Part shown: one piece after another, positions 36,042-48,345 of the stretch
Layout of the letters: the number at the start of each line of letters is the position of its first letter
How positions within the stretch are numbered: position 1 is the stretch's first letter
Assembly (NCBI GenBank): GCA_037952775.1
Contig: JBANAY010000001.1
Span: forward strand, 3,658,001-3,722,000
From: Clonostachys chloroleuca
Taxonomy: Eukaryota > Ascomycota > Sordariomycetes > Hypocreales > Bionectriaceae
Direction: 5' to 3'
Length of the DNA stretch: 64,000 nt
Notes under the pieces: generated by a model
What the model was told of the DNA's origin: nothing
The model's input: only the letters and a program-made list of their open reading frames with translations
Databases searched by the model: none
Translations under genes and position numbers: made by a program

Positions 36042-38558
36042 ATGGCCGCCTCGTCACACAACCTCTTTTCTCGATCTCCCAACCTCTCTACCCGATCTTA
36101 CGACTCTTCCTCAGTGTCGTCTGCCACGTCACCGAAGCCACCATCACAATACCTCGGGGGAATCATGAACACGAGCTCGAGGCCTGGTGGCATCCTGCCC
36201 CCAGGACCCATGGGCGTGCCCCCTCTACCGCCCGTTGCGGCGAGTCCTGGCTACCCTCCTTACACGCCCATGGGGGCTTTCGGGCGCGAGTCGGTACATT
36301 CTACAGATTCGGTAACGAGCACCCCGGGGTCTTCTCACTCGCACATGGCTGCGCCTCCAGGGAGCTCGCAAAAGCGAGCATATCGCCAGCGGAGGAAGGA
36401 TCCCAGTTGTGATGCCTGCCGTGAACGAAAGGTGAAATGTGACGCGACGGAAACCACGAGTTGCTCAGAGTGCTCGAGCCGGAATGTCAAGTGCCAGTTT
36501 ACCAAGGAGACGAATCGTCGCATGTCTTCCATAAAGCAAGTTCAAGATTTGGAGAAGCAGATGAATCAGGTTAGGCAGGAGAACAGCCACCTTCGACGCA
36601 GACTCGAGGGGAGGGAGGGGTCAATAGACATGGAAATGGAATCAGCAGAGGAAACTCCCCTTCAGCTACCGCCACCAGGCTCCGAGCCTAGACGAAGGGA
36701 ACGATCGACGCCGATGCCAGACTTGGCCCGAGCCAGAGCGAATATCCACAGCCTCTCCAAGGGGGTCTTCAAGGCCCCTACGCCATACCGTCTCGCCATT
36801 CTGTCCACGTTTGAACCTCCTCGACCCGATTTGCCGCCTCGCCAAAGTGCAGAACTGCTCCTCGCGGCATACTATCGATCAGCCCACACCATGTTTCCGA
36901 TTCTCCACTGGCCTTCATTCCAAAATGAAGTTGATGACATATACAATGGCCAAAGCTCAAAAGTTCCCCCCAGTAGTCTTTCTCTGTTCTTCTCGGTTCT
37001 GGCAACGGGGAGTTTGTTCAACGAGGAACCTCCCACTGGGCAATCCTTTTACCGCCCTGCAGAGCTCCTCGAGAGCGCCAAGAGTCTCTTGGACCCTTGG
37101 AATAATGATTTTGACTTTGACACTTGTCGGAGTTTGGTTCTCATTACCATTTGTCTGAACGAGATGAACCTCAAGTCGGCTGCATGGAATCTGTTGGGCA
37201 ACTCAGTTCGAGTCGCTCAAGACCTGGGCCTCTATTTCGATGCAGGGCCTTGGCCAATTATTGAAGGAGAGATGCGACGACGGACCTGGTGGGCCATATA
37301 TGTCCTTGATCGAACATTGGCTTCCGAGCTGGGGCGTCCCAAGCTCATTGATGACGATGACAACGACGTGCCGCTCCCAGCAGGTGTCGACGACCAGTAC
37401 ATCCGCCCGGATGGCACACTCGTACCAAATGGAGTCCAGCCCCTGACGCATTCTCTGCTCGCAGTTATCCATGTCGTGCGATCATATGCACCTCTGATGA
37501 AGGCTCTCAGGGCACCGGTGGTATCTCAGCCAAGGCTTGCGGTTTTCGAAGCCCATTTCAAGCATTGCCTTGAATCCTCGTTCCCAGCCCAATGCTACCC
37601 TTCGAGCAACCTACCTATTGCCCCTCATTTCCTAGCACCATTAGCCTACCTCTTCCACGCTCGTCTTGTTCTGCATAGACATAATCTAGCCCCGAGATGT
37701 TCGCCAGCTACACGATTAGCTGCTCTGGAGGGTTGTACGCTGGTTTCTCTCGACACAGCGGCACTGGTCCACAGGACAAGCGGCTCCTTGGCCGAGGGAG
37801 CAACGGCTCTGCTGGCAACCCACATCTTTCGATCTACCTTATTTTTACTTCTAACAGGCTACTTTGACCAGGCAGCTACTTGTATTAGAGCTCTAGCTTC
37901 GATCAGCACCCGTAGAGATGTGGCGATTCCGTGCGGCCGATACCTCTTCTTCTTCGTCACCAGCCTGCTAGGGCCCAAGAGGTCGGAACACCTCGATTAT
38001 ATCCAACAGACGAGACCCCCAGCCTCGATCCGAACACCGCACGATCATCAGTCGGCCTTCCTACAATCGCTGGTGGGGGACGAGGAGCTGATTGCCTACG
38101 CCTCGTCCGACATCCAGTCCTCTCCTGAACACAATTGGTTGTGGGCAGGGTTAGAACGAGAAACGGACCTCACCCAGACGACTTCCATCTCGACGGCATC
38201 TTCGTCGTCGGCGAACAACGCGCTGTACAACTCGGAGGCGCGAACCGGCTTGACGAGCCAGGAGAGCAGGTCGTGGGGAGGCTGGGCCCAGCTTGAATCC
38301 GCCACCCGCGCCCTCGCACCGGGTGCCGCACCAGGACCTGCGCTCTCTTCCACCCCAACCCCGCCTGGTTCGGGCGGTACCTGGACGACACTCCCACCGC
38401 CGCAGATCAAGACCGAGCCGTCGGCCTCCAACGTCGAACTCCCCCGCTTATCCGACGCGCCGCGGTACATGGCAGATCCACCGAGGGTGGTTCGAGAGGG
38501 CAGCAGCACGGGCAGCCCCCGGGAAGCGACTCGGCGAAGAGGGGCGTGGATCGTCTGA
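36042..38558 (+). CDS. Zn2Cys6 fungal transcription factor with fungal-specific TF domain
   Basis: Single exon, 838 residues. The start at 36042 sits in a strong context (GCGCCATGGCC); the frame is open a little further upstream but without an ATG. A disordered Ser/Pro-rich N-terminus (1-110) is followed by a basic lead (QKRAYRQRRKD). The Zn2Cys6 cluster has Cys123, 126, 133, 141, 144 and 151, with spacing C-X2-C-X6-C-X7-C-X2-C-X6-C. A short coiled coil follows at about 160-190. The fungal_trans middle homology region (about 255-530) includes SARVAQ/RRRTWW-like elements (SVRVAQDLGL and MRRRTWWAIYVLDR). The C-terminus is Ser/Pro-rich. Nuclear DNA-binding regulator; I do not recognise the specific orthologue, so targets are unknown. 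Its unusually long upstream region suggests complex regulation. Confidence 0.93.
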   Translation: MAASSHNLFSRSPNLSTRSYDSSSVSSATSPKPPSQYLGGIMNTSSRPGGILPPGPMGVPPLPPVAASPGYPPYTPMGAFGRESVHSTDSVTSTPGSSHSHMAAPPGSSQKRAYRQRRKDPSCDACRERKVKCDATETTSCSECSSRNVKCQFTKETNRRMSSIKQVQDLEKQMNQVRQENSHLRRRLEGREGSIDMEMESAEETPLQLPPPGSEPRRRERSTPMPDLARARANIHSLSKGVFKAPTPYRLAILSTFEPPRPDLPPRQSAELLLAAYYRSAHTMFPILHWPSFQNEVDDIYNGQSSKVPPSSLSLFFSVLATGSLFNEEPPTGQSFYRPAELLESAKSLLDPWNNDFDFDTCRSLVLITICLNEMNLKSAAWNLLGNSVRVAQDLGLYFDAGPWPIIEGEMRRRTWWAIYVLDRTLASELGRPKLIDDDDNDVPLPAGVDDQYIRPDGTLVPNGVQPLTHSLLAVIHVVRSYAPLMKALRAPVVSQPRLAVFEAHFKHCLESSFPAQCYPSSNLPIAPHFLAPLAYLFHARLVLHRHNLAPRCSPATRLAALEGCTLVSLDTAALVHRTSGSLAEGATALLATHIFRSTLFLLLTGYFDQAATCIRALASISTRRDVAIPCGRYLFFFVTSLLGPKRSEHLDYIQQTRPPASIRTPHDHQSAFLQSLVGDEELIAYASSDIQSSPEHNWLWAGLERETDLTQTTSISTASSSSANNALYNSEARTGLTSQESRSWGGWAQLESATRALAPGAAPGPALSSTPTPPGSGGTWTTLPPPQIKTEPSASNVELPRLSDAPRYMADPPRVVREGSSTGSPREATRRRGAWIV

Positions 38559-39145
38559 GCATTGCAAACATCATATAAGTCTCAAACGCGAGGGTCGGAA
38601 AGGAGTGGGGCGTCTATACGGAAATGGGATGGAAGACTGGAGGCATACTACGGCGAAACGAAAGAAAAAAAAAAGGTCACAACCTGAATGTCCGAAAAAC
38701 GATATGGCGTCTACTACATACAGAATAATCTGCTCACAGCAAAAAAGTTTTGTTTCCAGTGAGAACACACCATCGACGAGAGCTCACCGGGCCACTTGCA
38801 GTGCAGGACTCGGCTTCGGATGGGCTTGCATAATTAGCTAGGAGTTTACGGTGAATAAGGGGGGCGCGAGATAAATGGCTGGACGGTGGTCCAGGTTTAT
38901 TTTGGAATTTACTATGACTGCAATGATATCAATTTTTATTTACAACTGGTTTTAAATTCGTTCTGTTTTGTCTTACTTTTGCATTGCATACAAGAAGAGT
39001 AATAGCCTAGCCGGAAGATATTCTATACTCGCATTGAAAAGATCAATCTTGAGCTCGAGCATCAGGTCGCCTTGCAACATAGCGAAGGACATAGCCAAGT
39101 ATGTTAAATTAATATAGAAGAACCCCGTCACGACTCTTCACATCA
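38559..39145. other. Convergent intergenic region
   Basis: AT-rich 587 bp between two genes that meet tail to tail. It should hold both 3' UTRs and terminators. A poly-A tract lies at about 38665-38674. No gene seen. Confidence 0.5.
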
Positions 39146-42100
39146 TCATCTTTCCGGGTTTGCCTGAGGCCGCGATTGGAAGGGGAGTTTTGCGAGTTTC
39201 CCTTGCAAGAGATCACTCATTTGTCCTGCGTCCTCCATGGCGCCAGCCAACTCGATGGCTCGTAGTGCCCAACGCTGACAAAGATCCTCTTCTCCGCGGG
39301 TGAAGAAATCAACGGCGTGGTTGAAGGCCGTGGCAACGAGCCATTCAAGATCTGTTGGAGGTAGAGAGGAGCCAACCTGTAGCTATCAGTGAGGTCTGTC
39401 ATTGTGACACCACCAGTTGGGATTTGGAAAAAACTTACTTGGCTACCTTCTCTGGCAATATGTGAAGTCTCACCTAGCAACTGAAGCGCCAACGTGTCGT
39501 CAAGAGGTAGGATGACCTGGAAGATGCATCGCAAATACTTGCCCAGCCTCTGTGTATCGAAATCTTCCAAGACAAAAATACCATTGACAATCAATCTCAT
39601 TGTCGAGAACATAACTTCGAGGTTGTGTAGGTTAGAATATGCTTGATTCCTGACACATATTTCGCCACAAACACGTACCTCTACTTGGGGTCTCACTTCT
39701 GAGGAGGCAATCCCCCATGGCTTTGAGTGTTGTCTCATCTCTGCAGGCTTCGGCTTTCCTCACGATATTTCCCAGGTCATCCCAACTCTTCAATGCTACC
39801 GCTCCCTCAAAGTCGAAGACTAGTAGGATCGACAGCTTTCGGCACAGATCCAAAACGGTTGGCTCGTCTCGCCCGACTGGTTCCTTGCACAGCTCAAGCT
39901 CGAAAGCTGCCACATGGCGCCTGACCTCGAGGTATTTTTGTAGTCTTTCATCTAGCCGATCTTCTGTGCGTGCTAGAGAAACCTTGGCTGCTCCCATGAC
40001 AAAATGGCAACGCATGGACATCACATATAACTCTTCATAGTCTTCCTTGGGCATGTCATCGGGGTAACAGCTGATAAAATCTAGACACGAGGAGAAAACA
40101 CCAATGATTTTCGGCATGTCCCACGAGGAACAATTTGTAACACCGATGTTGAAACTGTTCTTCCGAAACCAGTGAAGTTCAATTGTAGAAAATGCCTTCT
40201 TTCCGTCCGCACTCAAGGAACCCGCCTTTGCATGCGTCGCCCCTATTCGTATCAGAAAAGGTCATCTCGACTGCTCCGTGGCTGTTGACGTACCGATCGC
40301 GAAGATTTTGCAGATGTCATCAGAAAATATGCTTGAAGACTCGCCGGGTCCGTTCTCTTTTTCAATTACTTTGATAAGCCTGGCGCAGCACCGCAGAATT
40401 GAAGGGAGGCTTGTAGCTGACGCCTGCTCGGAAGACCAGTTCTCAGCAACCGCTTGCAGAGCGGTCAGTGTGCACAGCTTGTCGTAAGCCTGTTGAGATT
40501 CCCGAATACAAGCGTAAAGCATTTCCTGAACATTTGCCTCAGTTGCGCAGCGACTTAGATATTCGATGGATTTCAGTGCTACATCATGGTTGAAATCAAG
40601 TAAAGAAGCCTTAAACATGAGGAATCTTGTCAGGCAATCATCCTGAGACTCTGCTGCCATTGACCCGAAAGTTTCGTACGCATTTTCAGGCTTATTCAAA
40701 GAAATGGCACAAAGAATTCGTTTTCGTCCAAATTTGGCTTGGTTTGAAGGGCCAGAGTTTGAAAATATTGGATGAAGAGCAACCAGACACCATTTATCAG
40801 CCGATTGGTACTGGTGGCAGCTCATCGTAGCCTCGATCTTTTTCCACAGTAGCTTGCGACATTTAGTAATTGTTGTTATTGTTAAGATGATGAGTATTTA
40901 AACTTACTGATTGTACTGCTCCTGTAGCATCGGGGCTGAGAGGTTCTGGACTGGATTTGTGTACCTTGTCGAGAGTCTCGAGCAACCCCGTGTCCCACGA
41001 ATCTCCGAAGGGGCCCGATTCCATCGTGCTCACCCATACGCGGGTCACAAGTGCCTTATCCAGCCAGGCCAAGTTGTTGGACTGAAGAACGCGATGTGTT
41101 AATAGATCATCAAGAACGCCACAGGCCAATTTGGAGTTCATATTGCGGAGCTTTTTAATATGGGATAGGAGAAATTGAAACTCTTCGTCTGAAAAATCAA
41201 ATACGCGAATCATACGCCGTAATATCCCCGCGTAGTTGTCCATATCCATCAATTCTGGCGGAGACTGCTGAAGCATTTCCAGTTTCCAGTGTAAAACAAT
41301 GGGTTTATCTCCAATCTCCGATTCGATAGATGAGACGAGATCTTTTGCTTCAGAGAAATGCTCCTGTGAACCAGACTTCAGAAAACTGAGCACAAGATTC
41401 TGGCAGACACAAAGGCGAGTATCAAGTCCTTCTACCGAAAGGTGGTCCAATGGACGAGAATTTAACGCATTGTATGCTCTCTTGAGCCATTTTATCGCCA
41501 TGAGTAGGTCCCCCTTTGCGTGCAAGTCGGCGCCTACGTGTCGTAGAGTATCGGCCATCATTTCGAGCGATGCGATTTCTAGGGTATTTGCGAGCTGCTC
41601 TGCTTTGCTGAACATGTGCTCTGCCACGTCAAGGCGGTTTTCTTTCCATGACTTGAAAGATTCGATTAACTAACAGCGAGAGTGGGGAGAAGTGAGGTAA
41701 AGTCTTACAAGAGCTATCCTCACAACAAGATAGTCCGCTTCAAGTCCAATCCTGTTTTTTTTTGGACCACCTTCCTGGGCTAGGCTGTGTAGTCGCTCGA
41801 TATAGTTGGTAGCTTTTTGCATTATGATTCTTGCGGAGTCCAAATCCTCGTCATCCAAGCATAATCTCCCGAGTGTGAGAACCAAACCGGCCATGTACAC
41901 AATCTCAGACTCCCTGTCTCTCCTCCCACGGTTAGCACCACGCCCTATCTCGAGGAGATGGAACGCGAAGACCCGCGCCCGGAGAAGGAGGAGGGAAGGC
42001 CGATCGCTCTGAGCATTATCCCTCCTCAATCGAATACATAGATTCCACAAGTCTTTACCGTTTCTCTCCAATTCTTTCGCTGTGCGCGGCGAGATCACCG

Positions 42101-42347
42101 GTGGTGACTTCTGGGAGAATTCGGTGACGATGTTGATCTGATGATTGATTTCGGACTGGAGGTTGATACCGGAGAAGGATATTTGTGGATGGCCGAGTTT
42201 GGAGTGGATGTCTCTCGCGAAATCTACAAACGTCAGCGGTAACAGCACGCAACGGCTTTTGCGAGCTCCGGGGAAGGTGATACCGATGACTGGCTGGAGT
42301 TTCTTATCACGCTTTTCACGCCCGGTGGCCTGGTCAAATCTACGCAT
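39146..42347 (-). CDS. spo22: SPO22/ZIP4-like meiotic protein (TPR-type scaffold of the synaptonemal complex)
   Basis: Assembled from seven exons: 42347-42284, 42223-41709, 41669-40908, 40852-40294, 40242-39679, 39614-39439 and 39376-39146; 956 residues. Each junction restores frame. The family (Spo22/Zip4) forms a TPR-like superhelix that promotes crossover formation and synapsis with ZMM proteins. The N-terminal part (KLQPVIDFARDIHSKL after splicing) and the central helical repeats fit. The first intron (42224-42283) is 60 nt, a multiple of three with no stop, so it could be missed or retained; its ending CGCTGACGTTTGTAG is a strong acceptor. The third exon is preceded by an unusually short intron (39 nt). 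No ATG exists upstream in frame before a stop, which supports 42347. Expression is probably meiosis-specific. Confidence 0.85.
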
Positions 42348-43145
42348 GGCCTTGGTTGTGTTGGGGGGATTCGCAGATAAGCCAAGGTCTCGGGTGGCAA
42401 CGACTGGCTGTAGGATTAGCTGTGTAATTGGCGAGCGAGAAGCCAAGGTTTAAATGCGGGAGATGGTTCTCTGCTGGAAGATGAGTAGCGCCGTTACCAT
42501 GTAGAAGCCCTGCCGAGGCCGAATGATCGGAAGGGATGTTCCTTCCGCCAGTACAAGCACCAGGCTGGGCAGGCGCGGCTCGGATCTGATCCAGACCGCA
42601 CTTTCCCCGTGTTCCTACCTAGATTCGAACATCACGCGTAAGAAGAGTTCTGCACAAGTGGAGCGGAATTGAATGTCAAAAACGAGCACAAGCAGTACTT
42701 CTATGAGCGCCTGACCCAGATGGAGAGGCGTATAGACAATATAAAGGATCTGTTCTATATACATGGGCTTCATGTCCGACAACGTCTCCATGAACATGTA
42801 GAACACCGGGGGGAAACGTATAAGTATGCTTGCAAGGATTTTGGTAAAGAGATAAAAAACAAAAACAAAAACCTAGAGCTCAGAACTGTGACCGGGACTC
42901 TGTCGAGACGGTGAAAAATGCCCTGTTCAACCCTGAACGCCTGTCAATACTATAAACGCCTTGTTTATCTGCATGCAGATGAATCTTCTTTTTTTGGGGT
43001 CCGCGACGATACTGCGTCTTTTTTCGTAGACGCTTGATTCCAGCCATGATAGATCAGGATAAGGGAATTGATTCGCTTTGGGTATGCAATCCTTGGTTGG
43101 GCGCCAGAGAAGGAAACAAAGAAACAAAACCGAAACTGAATATTT
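42348..43145. other. Intergenic, SPO22 promoter and ERT1 3' flank
   Basis: About 800 bp between two minus-strand genes. No supported ORF; A-rich stretches near 42850-42875. Confidence 0.5.
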
Positions 43146-45588
43146 TTAATTCGAAGGGGGATCATGGGGTAAAAAATTGCCAACGATCAGAGCAGGCCTG
43201 AGTTCGAGTCAATTACAAGTCCATAGACATCAGAACAACAACGTGAGCTGAATTCAGAATATCAGACTTACAATTTATGGTCATCTTTTCGAATGGTAAA
43301 CGAGAAGCAGCATTTAATAACTGGGTGATCGGATGTATCGCTTGGGTGTTTTAATGAACACGCTGTCAGGAGGGTATCATGCGCGGGATCGAAAGCGATG
43401 GTTCCAAACTCCTCCCAGTACCGCACCATGGATTCTTCTGTCAGAATTTCATGCAGCGCAATGTTGCCCTGTCGTAGGTTAGCGAATGTGGCCAAAGGTC
43501 GATCCATCTGGTTATCATCGACACAGACACCCCACGGGTGGAAGGCTTCTCGGAGCTGCATGAAGGGACACTCACATCTCGTAGTTGGTTGACGGGAACA
43601 TGGATAAGTTCAGCCATTTCCTTGTTCCCGCGGAAGATCTCGCCAGTTCTCCGCCAGCAGCACGCGGGCACTGCCATACTGGCAAAGACGCGGTCGTAGT
43701 CCATCAACTGTCTCTCGAACCACATCTCGACGTAGACAAGCTGGATGTCCGTCAAGCCTTGTGCCTTCTCTCTGAATTTAGGACGGAATTGATTGATAGT
43801 TCTCAGGATCTTTTGCTTGGAAGAGGCAGCAATGTGGCCATCAAGATACTTGCCAAGTCGCGCATATCCGTTAATGTAGTTGAACGGCTTGAGAAGGCCT
43901 GCATCGTACTTGGCCTTGAGCACACGAAGCATGCGTTCCTCCGGGTTGTCGCTCCCAGATGGATCCGCAGCCTGGAGGTAGTATTCGCCGGTCTTGTCCT
44001 TGCCCATCTGCATAGCGTTGCCTGCAAGTGGACCAGAGCTGCCATCTAGGTTCGGGGTGGCATCATGGCCCCAGGAGGCACGTTCGCAGCCTGGCCTGCC
44101 CCTCCAGCCAGGCCGCCAGCTCCAAAGCCAGAAAGCATTTCTTGTTTCATGGCTCGCACAAGAGCTTGGTTCTGCGAGGTATCATCCGGCGCCACGCCGG
44201 TATCGTCAAGGAGACTGGTATGCAGGAAGTCGTTTAATAGATTGAATTCGTGCGAGACCTCGGGGGCAATCATGTAGTTGGGGTTGTAGTTGTTCATGTC
44301 CTGGAAGTTTTGCGCTGTCATCCAGGCGTCTGAGAATCCTGCGACTGGAATGGCTGTGTCAACTGAGTGCTCTCCGGGAAAAAGATCATGATTCATGTAA
44401 CGTGCAGCACGAGGGAAAGGGGAGGGGAAGAGGGAGAGGTAGAAGAACAGCCAGCCGTATGAGGAGAGGAGGGGGCCTGAAACGAGGGCTGAAGAGACGT
44501 ACATTGGTTCGCATTTCCTGTGGCGCTCGTTCCCAGCGAATTACCTTGGAGCCCTGCTGCAGCAGCTGCAGCGGCGGCTTGTTGCACAAGCGGCAGCGTG
44601 CTCCTCTGGCCGAGCAGTCCAGCGCCAAAACCCGACGAAGCTCGTGGCCGGCCGGTACCATCGAACACAGGTGGCGGGCCCATGGTGCTCGAAACAGAGC
44701 TACGACCGACGTCAGACCGGGCGTCCTGCGAGTCCTCAATGGTTGAAGCAGCAACGGATGGTGCGCCCTGGGTGGCGTTCTTGTTTTTCTTGGAGTCGGC
44801 ATCTCGAGGCTCGTCGTGGCAAAGATGGCCGATATTACGTTTAATGCATCTCGTACACGGTCTCTCCTATTCGTCATGTCAGTCTACAGCCAGGATCGAT
44901 GCAGAGGGCCCCCTTGCAGAGCAGACGGGAGGCCATTAGGAGCCCAACTGCGATTTGCGACACGCAAGCGCGCGGGCCGCAATGCAGGGACTAAGGGATG
45001 GAAAGATCAGGGTCCTACGTACGAGATCGCATGTCATATGCTGGCAGGAGACGAAAAAAGTCAGTCAGCATGAGAAGAAGAGCGCATCATAACATCGGTC
45101 GGGCGGCGGAACAGAGGCAGGTGGGTGCTACTGCACGACGCACTCCTCCGTACCCAAGCCATTACACACCGGGGTTTCACCTACAGATCTGCGGCAGTAC
45201 ACACAAGCTGCACGACAGGCGGATCAGACCGGCGACATTAGCCAACAGAACGAACACATGGCTCGGGAAGAATGGCGCAGCTTTGGACGGACGCCCTGGG
45301 GTGGGTGTTTGGGCGCGGAGGGGGAGGGGGTTTAATGTGGGAAGAAGCAAAGCAAGCTCAGAGACACGCATGGCGCCCATGATGCCTAACCGAATTGACG
45401 GCGGTAAGAGCAGCGGACGGGTATATAGAAAGCAACATACCGTGATTGACCTTGCGCCTTTTCTTAGGGCTCTTATGCTGGTTGTTGGCGGCGGCCATGA
45501 TGTCGTCCTTGTCCTTGGCCGTCCTGGTGCCCTCGTCCTTCATATTCACTTTACTCTCAGTTGTAGCGGCGGCCTTCCGATCAGCCAT
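43146..45588 (-). CDS. ert1: ERT1/AcuK-type Zn2Cys6 activator of gluconeogenesis with PAS-like domain
   Basis: Seven exons: 45588-45441, 45207-45185, 45040-45023, 44866-44503, 44344-43576, 43468-43272 and 43197-43146. The zinc cluster (Cys51, 54, 61, 67, 70 and 79) is spread over exons 1-4, with exons 2 and 3 only 23 and 18 nt. The C-terminal half carries the conserved YYLQAADPSG, FNYINGYARLGKYLDGH, MAVPACCWRRTGEIFRGNKE and ALIVGNFLPHDPP blocks, including the PAS-like fold. The family (AcuK in Aspergillus) activates PEP carboxykinase and fructose-1,6-bisphosphatase genes, usually as a heterodimer with AcuM. Oddity: exon 5 contains one frame break near the G4 run at 44054-44057. Adding one base there rejoins the two conserved halves and gives about 523 residues. 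Without it, translation stops at 44049. Several introns are long for this window (144-233 nt). Confidence 0.9.
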
Positions 45589-47365
45589 TGCGGCGCGATG
45601 ATCCCATTGGGCCCCCGAGGTTACGCAGAGGCGGGTAGCAGCCAAATATCGCGGGCGATTCGGCGGGTCGTTGCAGCTGGGCCTGGTCGGAGAAGCAGCA
45701 GTGACCCTCGTGACCACGCAAGGAAGGTCGGATTTTTTTTTTTCGCAATTGCCGTCTCGTTTGCCGCGGGGCTCGAGTCGCAAGCTTGTTTTAGATGTGA
45801 GAGACAACAGGCGACGGTGGTAGGCAAGGCCAGGTTACGGACGCACGGCGGCTCGTGGATCGGTGGGCTGGTCAGGTGAGCGGATGGTCGATTGCACGTA
45901 CACGGACGAGCAGCACGGAGCGAGAGGCAGGATAAGGCGATGCATAGTCCAGGATAGTCGATAGCATGAGAAGTCGTCCCATTGCCTTCCCCAAGACGTA
46001 CGAGGGTCAAGTGGATCTGCGGGGCTGGAAGCCGAGAAATGGAAAACCTTATGTCCAACCGAAACGGCTGGTTCCGGCCGGCTACGACGACGGCACGAGA
46101 CAAGGCAGGACAGGACACGATGCTGCGGGAGTTGATTCTGTTATATATTCGTCCGCTGTGTCTGCCTCGGTAGCATTGCAGCCGTCCTGCTGCGCGGGCT
46201 GATCTCCTGACATCCTTCTCCAACACGCCTTGGAGCTCCCGCCAACCAATACTACCCCAGCAATTGCAAATCCGTCGCCAGACATGAGGCAGGAACTACG
46301 ATGCATTGATGGCTGCCGAGTTGCGTTCCAGCAGCTGCCTGACAGCACAGAGGTCACTGGGTGACATCTGGGGAAACCTGGAGTATCTCCTTGGCATCAC
46401 ACGAGCTGACAGGGTCCGACGACACCTGGTTTAATGCGTGCCCTGTCTGCGAGAACGTCTGCGAGCAACGATGGCTGTATCCAAGAGCTCTTGACTCGCG
46501 TGCTGTGCTCAAGGCGCTGAATCTATCCGCCAGAACCAGCCAGGCTACTCTCGGCCCAACGAGTTAGTTAATTGCGCAATCGTCATCCTTGGGTTGGGGG
46601 CCGGAAGCAACTTGGCAACACACGATGCACTCTGCCTCGGCATGGCCCCAATCCAACTCGCACCAAAACCCAGAGCCAACCACCAAACGCCGGGCTCTGA
46701 CGGACTCTCGATAACACATCTCCCTCGCGCGACAATCCCTCCCTCAACCTGGTCATCTCCATCTGCCCAGTTCTGAAGCCCTTTCGTCCGCAAACCCTGC
46801 CACGTGACTGTTGTGTTTTTCGTTCTCAACTTGGCGCCCGGCCTACGACGTTTCAAGCTGCACTAGTAAGCAAGGATCCATTCGCACTACGCAAGTAGGC
46901 CAACGCACACGCGCTGGAAGCAATTCCAAATAGCTGCTGGTTCACCTCTCAATATAAAATTCAATGTTCTGTTTACGCCTCTCTGGCCAATTCCCATCCT
47001 ACTCGGTCTGATTGAGGAAATTGCCATGTTCTGATCTGGCGGCTGGCCTGATACACCTGCCAGGGGTTTCAAACGGCCTAAGGAAGCTACCGTCGATCAT
47101 GATCAGATTTGTGGGCAGATTTTCTGGCTGATGTCGTAAGCGGCTAGTGGCCTCGAAATGACGAGCTTGCTTAGTCGATGGCAGAGCGTTGGCACCTCAA
47201 CATCCACCAGCCAACCTTCCGAATAGGGTAGGCCATTCGAGAGGCTATCCAGATAATGGCTCTCTTGTTGGCAAAGCAACAACTTCTCTTCACAACCTGA
47301 TGTCATATTTCTGGGAACAAGATACATCTATAGATCATCCCCAAGGATCTTGCCAACCGTCAGAA
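45589..47365. other. Intergenic, ERT1 promoter/5' UTR and 3' flank of a pseudogene
   Basis: About 1.8 kb with no gene I can support. A T9 tract (about 45732-45740) and C/T-rich leader lie upstream of ERT1. Short ORFs have no recognisable motif. Confidence 0.5.
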
Positions 47366-48345
47366 CTACACACGCAACGCGTCGAGGTTGTCCAGAGTCC
47401 AATTCGCACCATAGTCCCCAAAGTTGTCGTTCAAGATACTGTTCTGGCTGCTCGGCTTGAACCACAGCAGACGCTTGCTCCTTTCAGAGCGGCCATCTTA
47501 GGTACTTCTCAACGCCTACATTAGGGTCCTGGTAGTAGAGAAAATTGAGGTTGTACGTGCGAGAACTAGTCATTGCGTTATAGGGAATCGCCGAACAAGG
47601 TCTAAAGGAGATCCGACGCGTGAAAGGAGTCTATAATGGGAGTGCGATAATCTTTGAAAGCGAGGCACGACCAGACTGGCACGTTGGACTCGCTACCAGG
47701 GCGCGTTCAAGAAGTTGCGCCAGGCCAATATGAAGATCATGTCGCCCAGAATAGCGGCTAGGCTCCTAAACCCCAGATACCAATCATTGAAGATACCCGT
47801 GCAAAAGGGGCTGCCTTCCAAGATTGCAACACCATATGTGTCGACATACGAGGTCAACTGGTCGACCGTAGCCCCGGAGAAGAGGACATCACTCAGGTAG
47901 CCGGCCATTTCGTCCATGCTGGATTGGTTGTATTGGAATAACGCGAAAAGCGGCGCTCTATCTTCCTGATCTCCAATGATCATGGGCACCGGGCTGTAAC
48001 GACCCTTGCAAATGAGGACATCTAGACTCTTAAGCAGGATTCGCCATCCTGCCTGGGGAGGTAAGAAAGGGTAGCCGAATTATAAACGAGAAACGCCGGT
48101 GACTGAATTGGCCGCTTTGAGGAAGGTATCATAGTCTACTTTCCGGAGACAGTCGACTGTCAAAAGAGCCAGTACAACCAGCCTGGCTTACTACCCGTTC
48201 TTTAGGGTCGTTCACAGACTCTGACAGGACTATGCCACCAGAGTTCATGCTAGCCCCTCAGAATAATGGCTTGCCATGATAGTTGATATCACCACCATCA
48301 TCATCGCGCCAGGCCATCTGACCAAGCACGGAAGTCGCACCCAGG
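47366..48345 (-). pseudogene. Degenerate type-B carboxylesterase/lipase
   Basis: Fragments of the alpha/beta-hydrolase carboxylesterase family appear in order on the minus strand but in different frames. Near 48338 is ATSVLGQMAW, then NYHGKPLF. An in-frame TGA (48258-48260) sits where Arg is expected, followed by MNSGG. Next come DYDTFLKAANSVTG, the block from 47989 (MIIGDQEDRAPLFALFQYN to AAILGDMIFILAWRNFLN), FHASDLL, NFLYYQDPN and LLWFKP. A normal-looking C-terminus ending LDALRV and a TAG stop lies at 47366-47368. Several frameshifts and stops separate these. The N-terminal third, including most of the Ser-nucleophile elbow, is not recognisable. Secreted esterases of this type are common in fungi; this copy is dead. 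The CGA-to-TGA change is compatible with RIP, but one site proves nothing. Confidence 0.82.

Noticed and set aside
42618..42650. GTTCGAATC-like sequence (minus strand) as a possible tRNA B box
   Set aside because: No A box at the right distance and no acceptor stem pairing.
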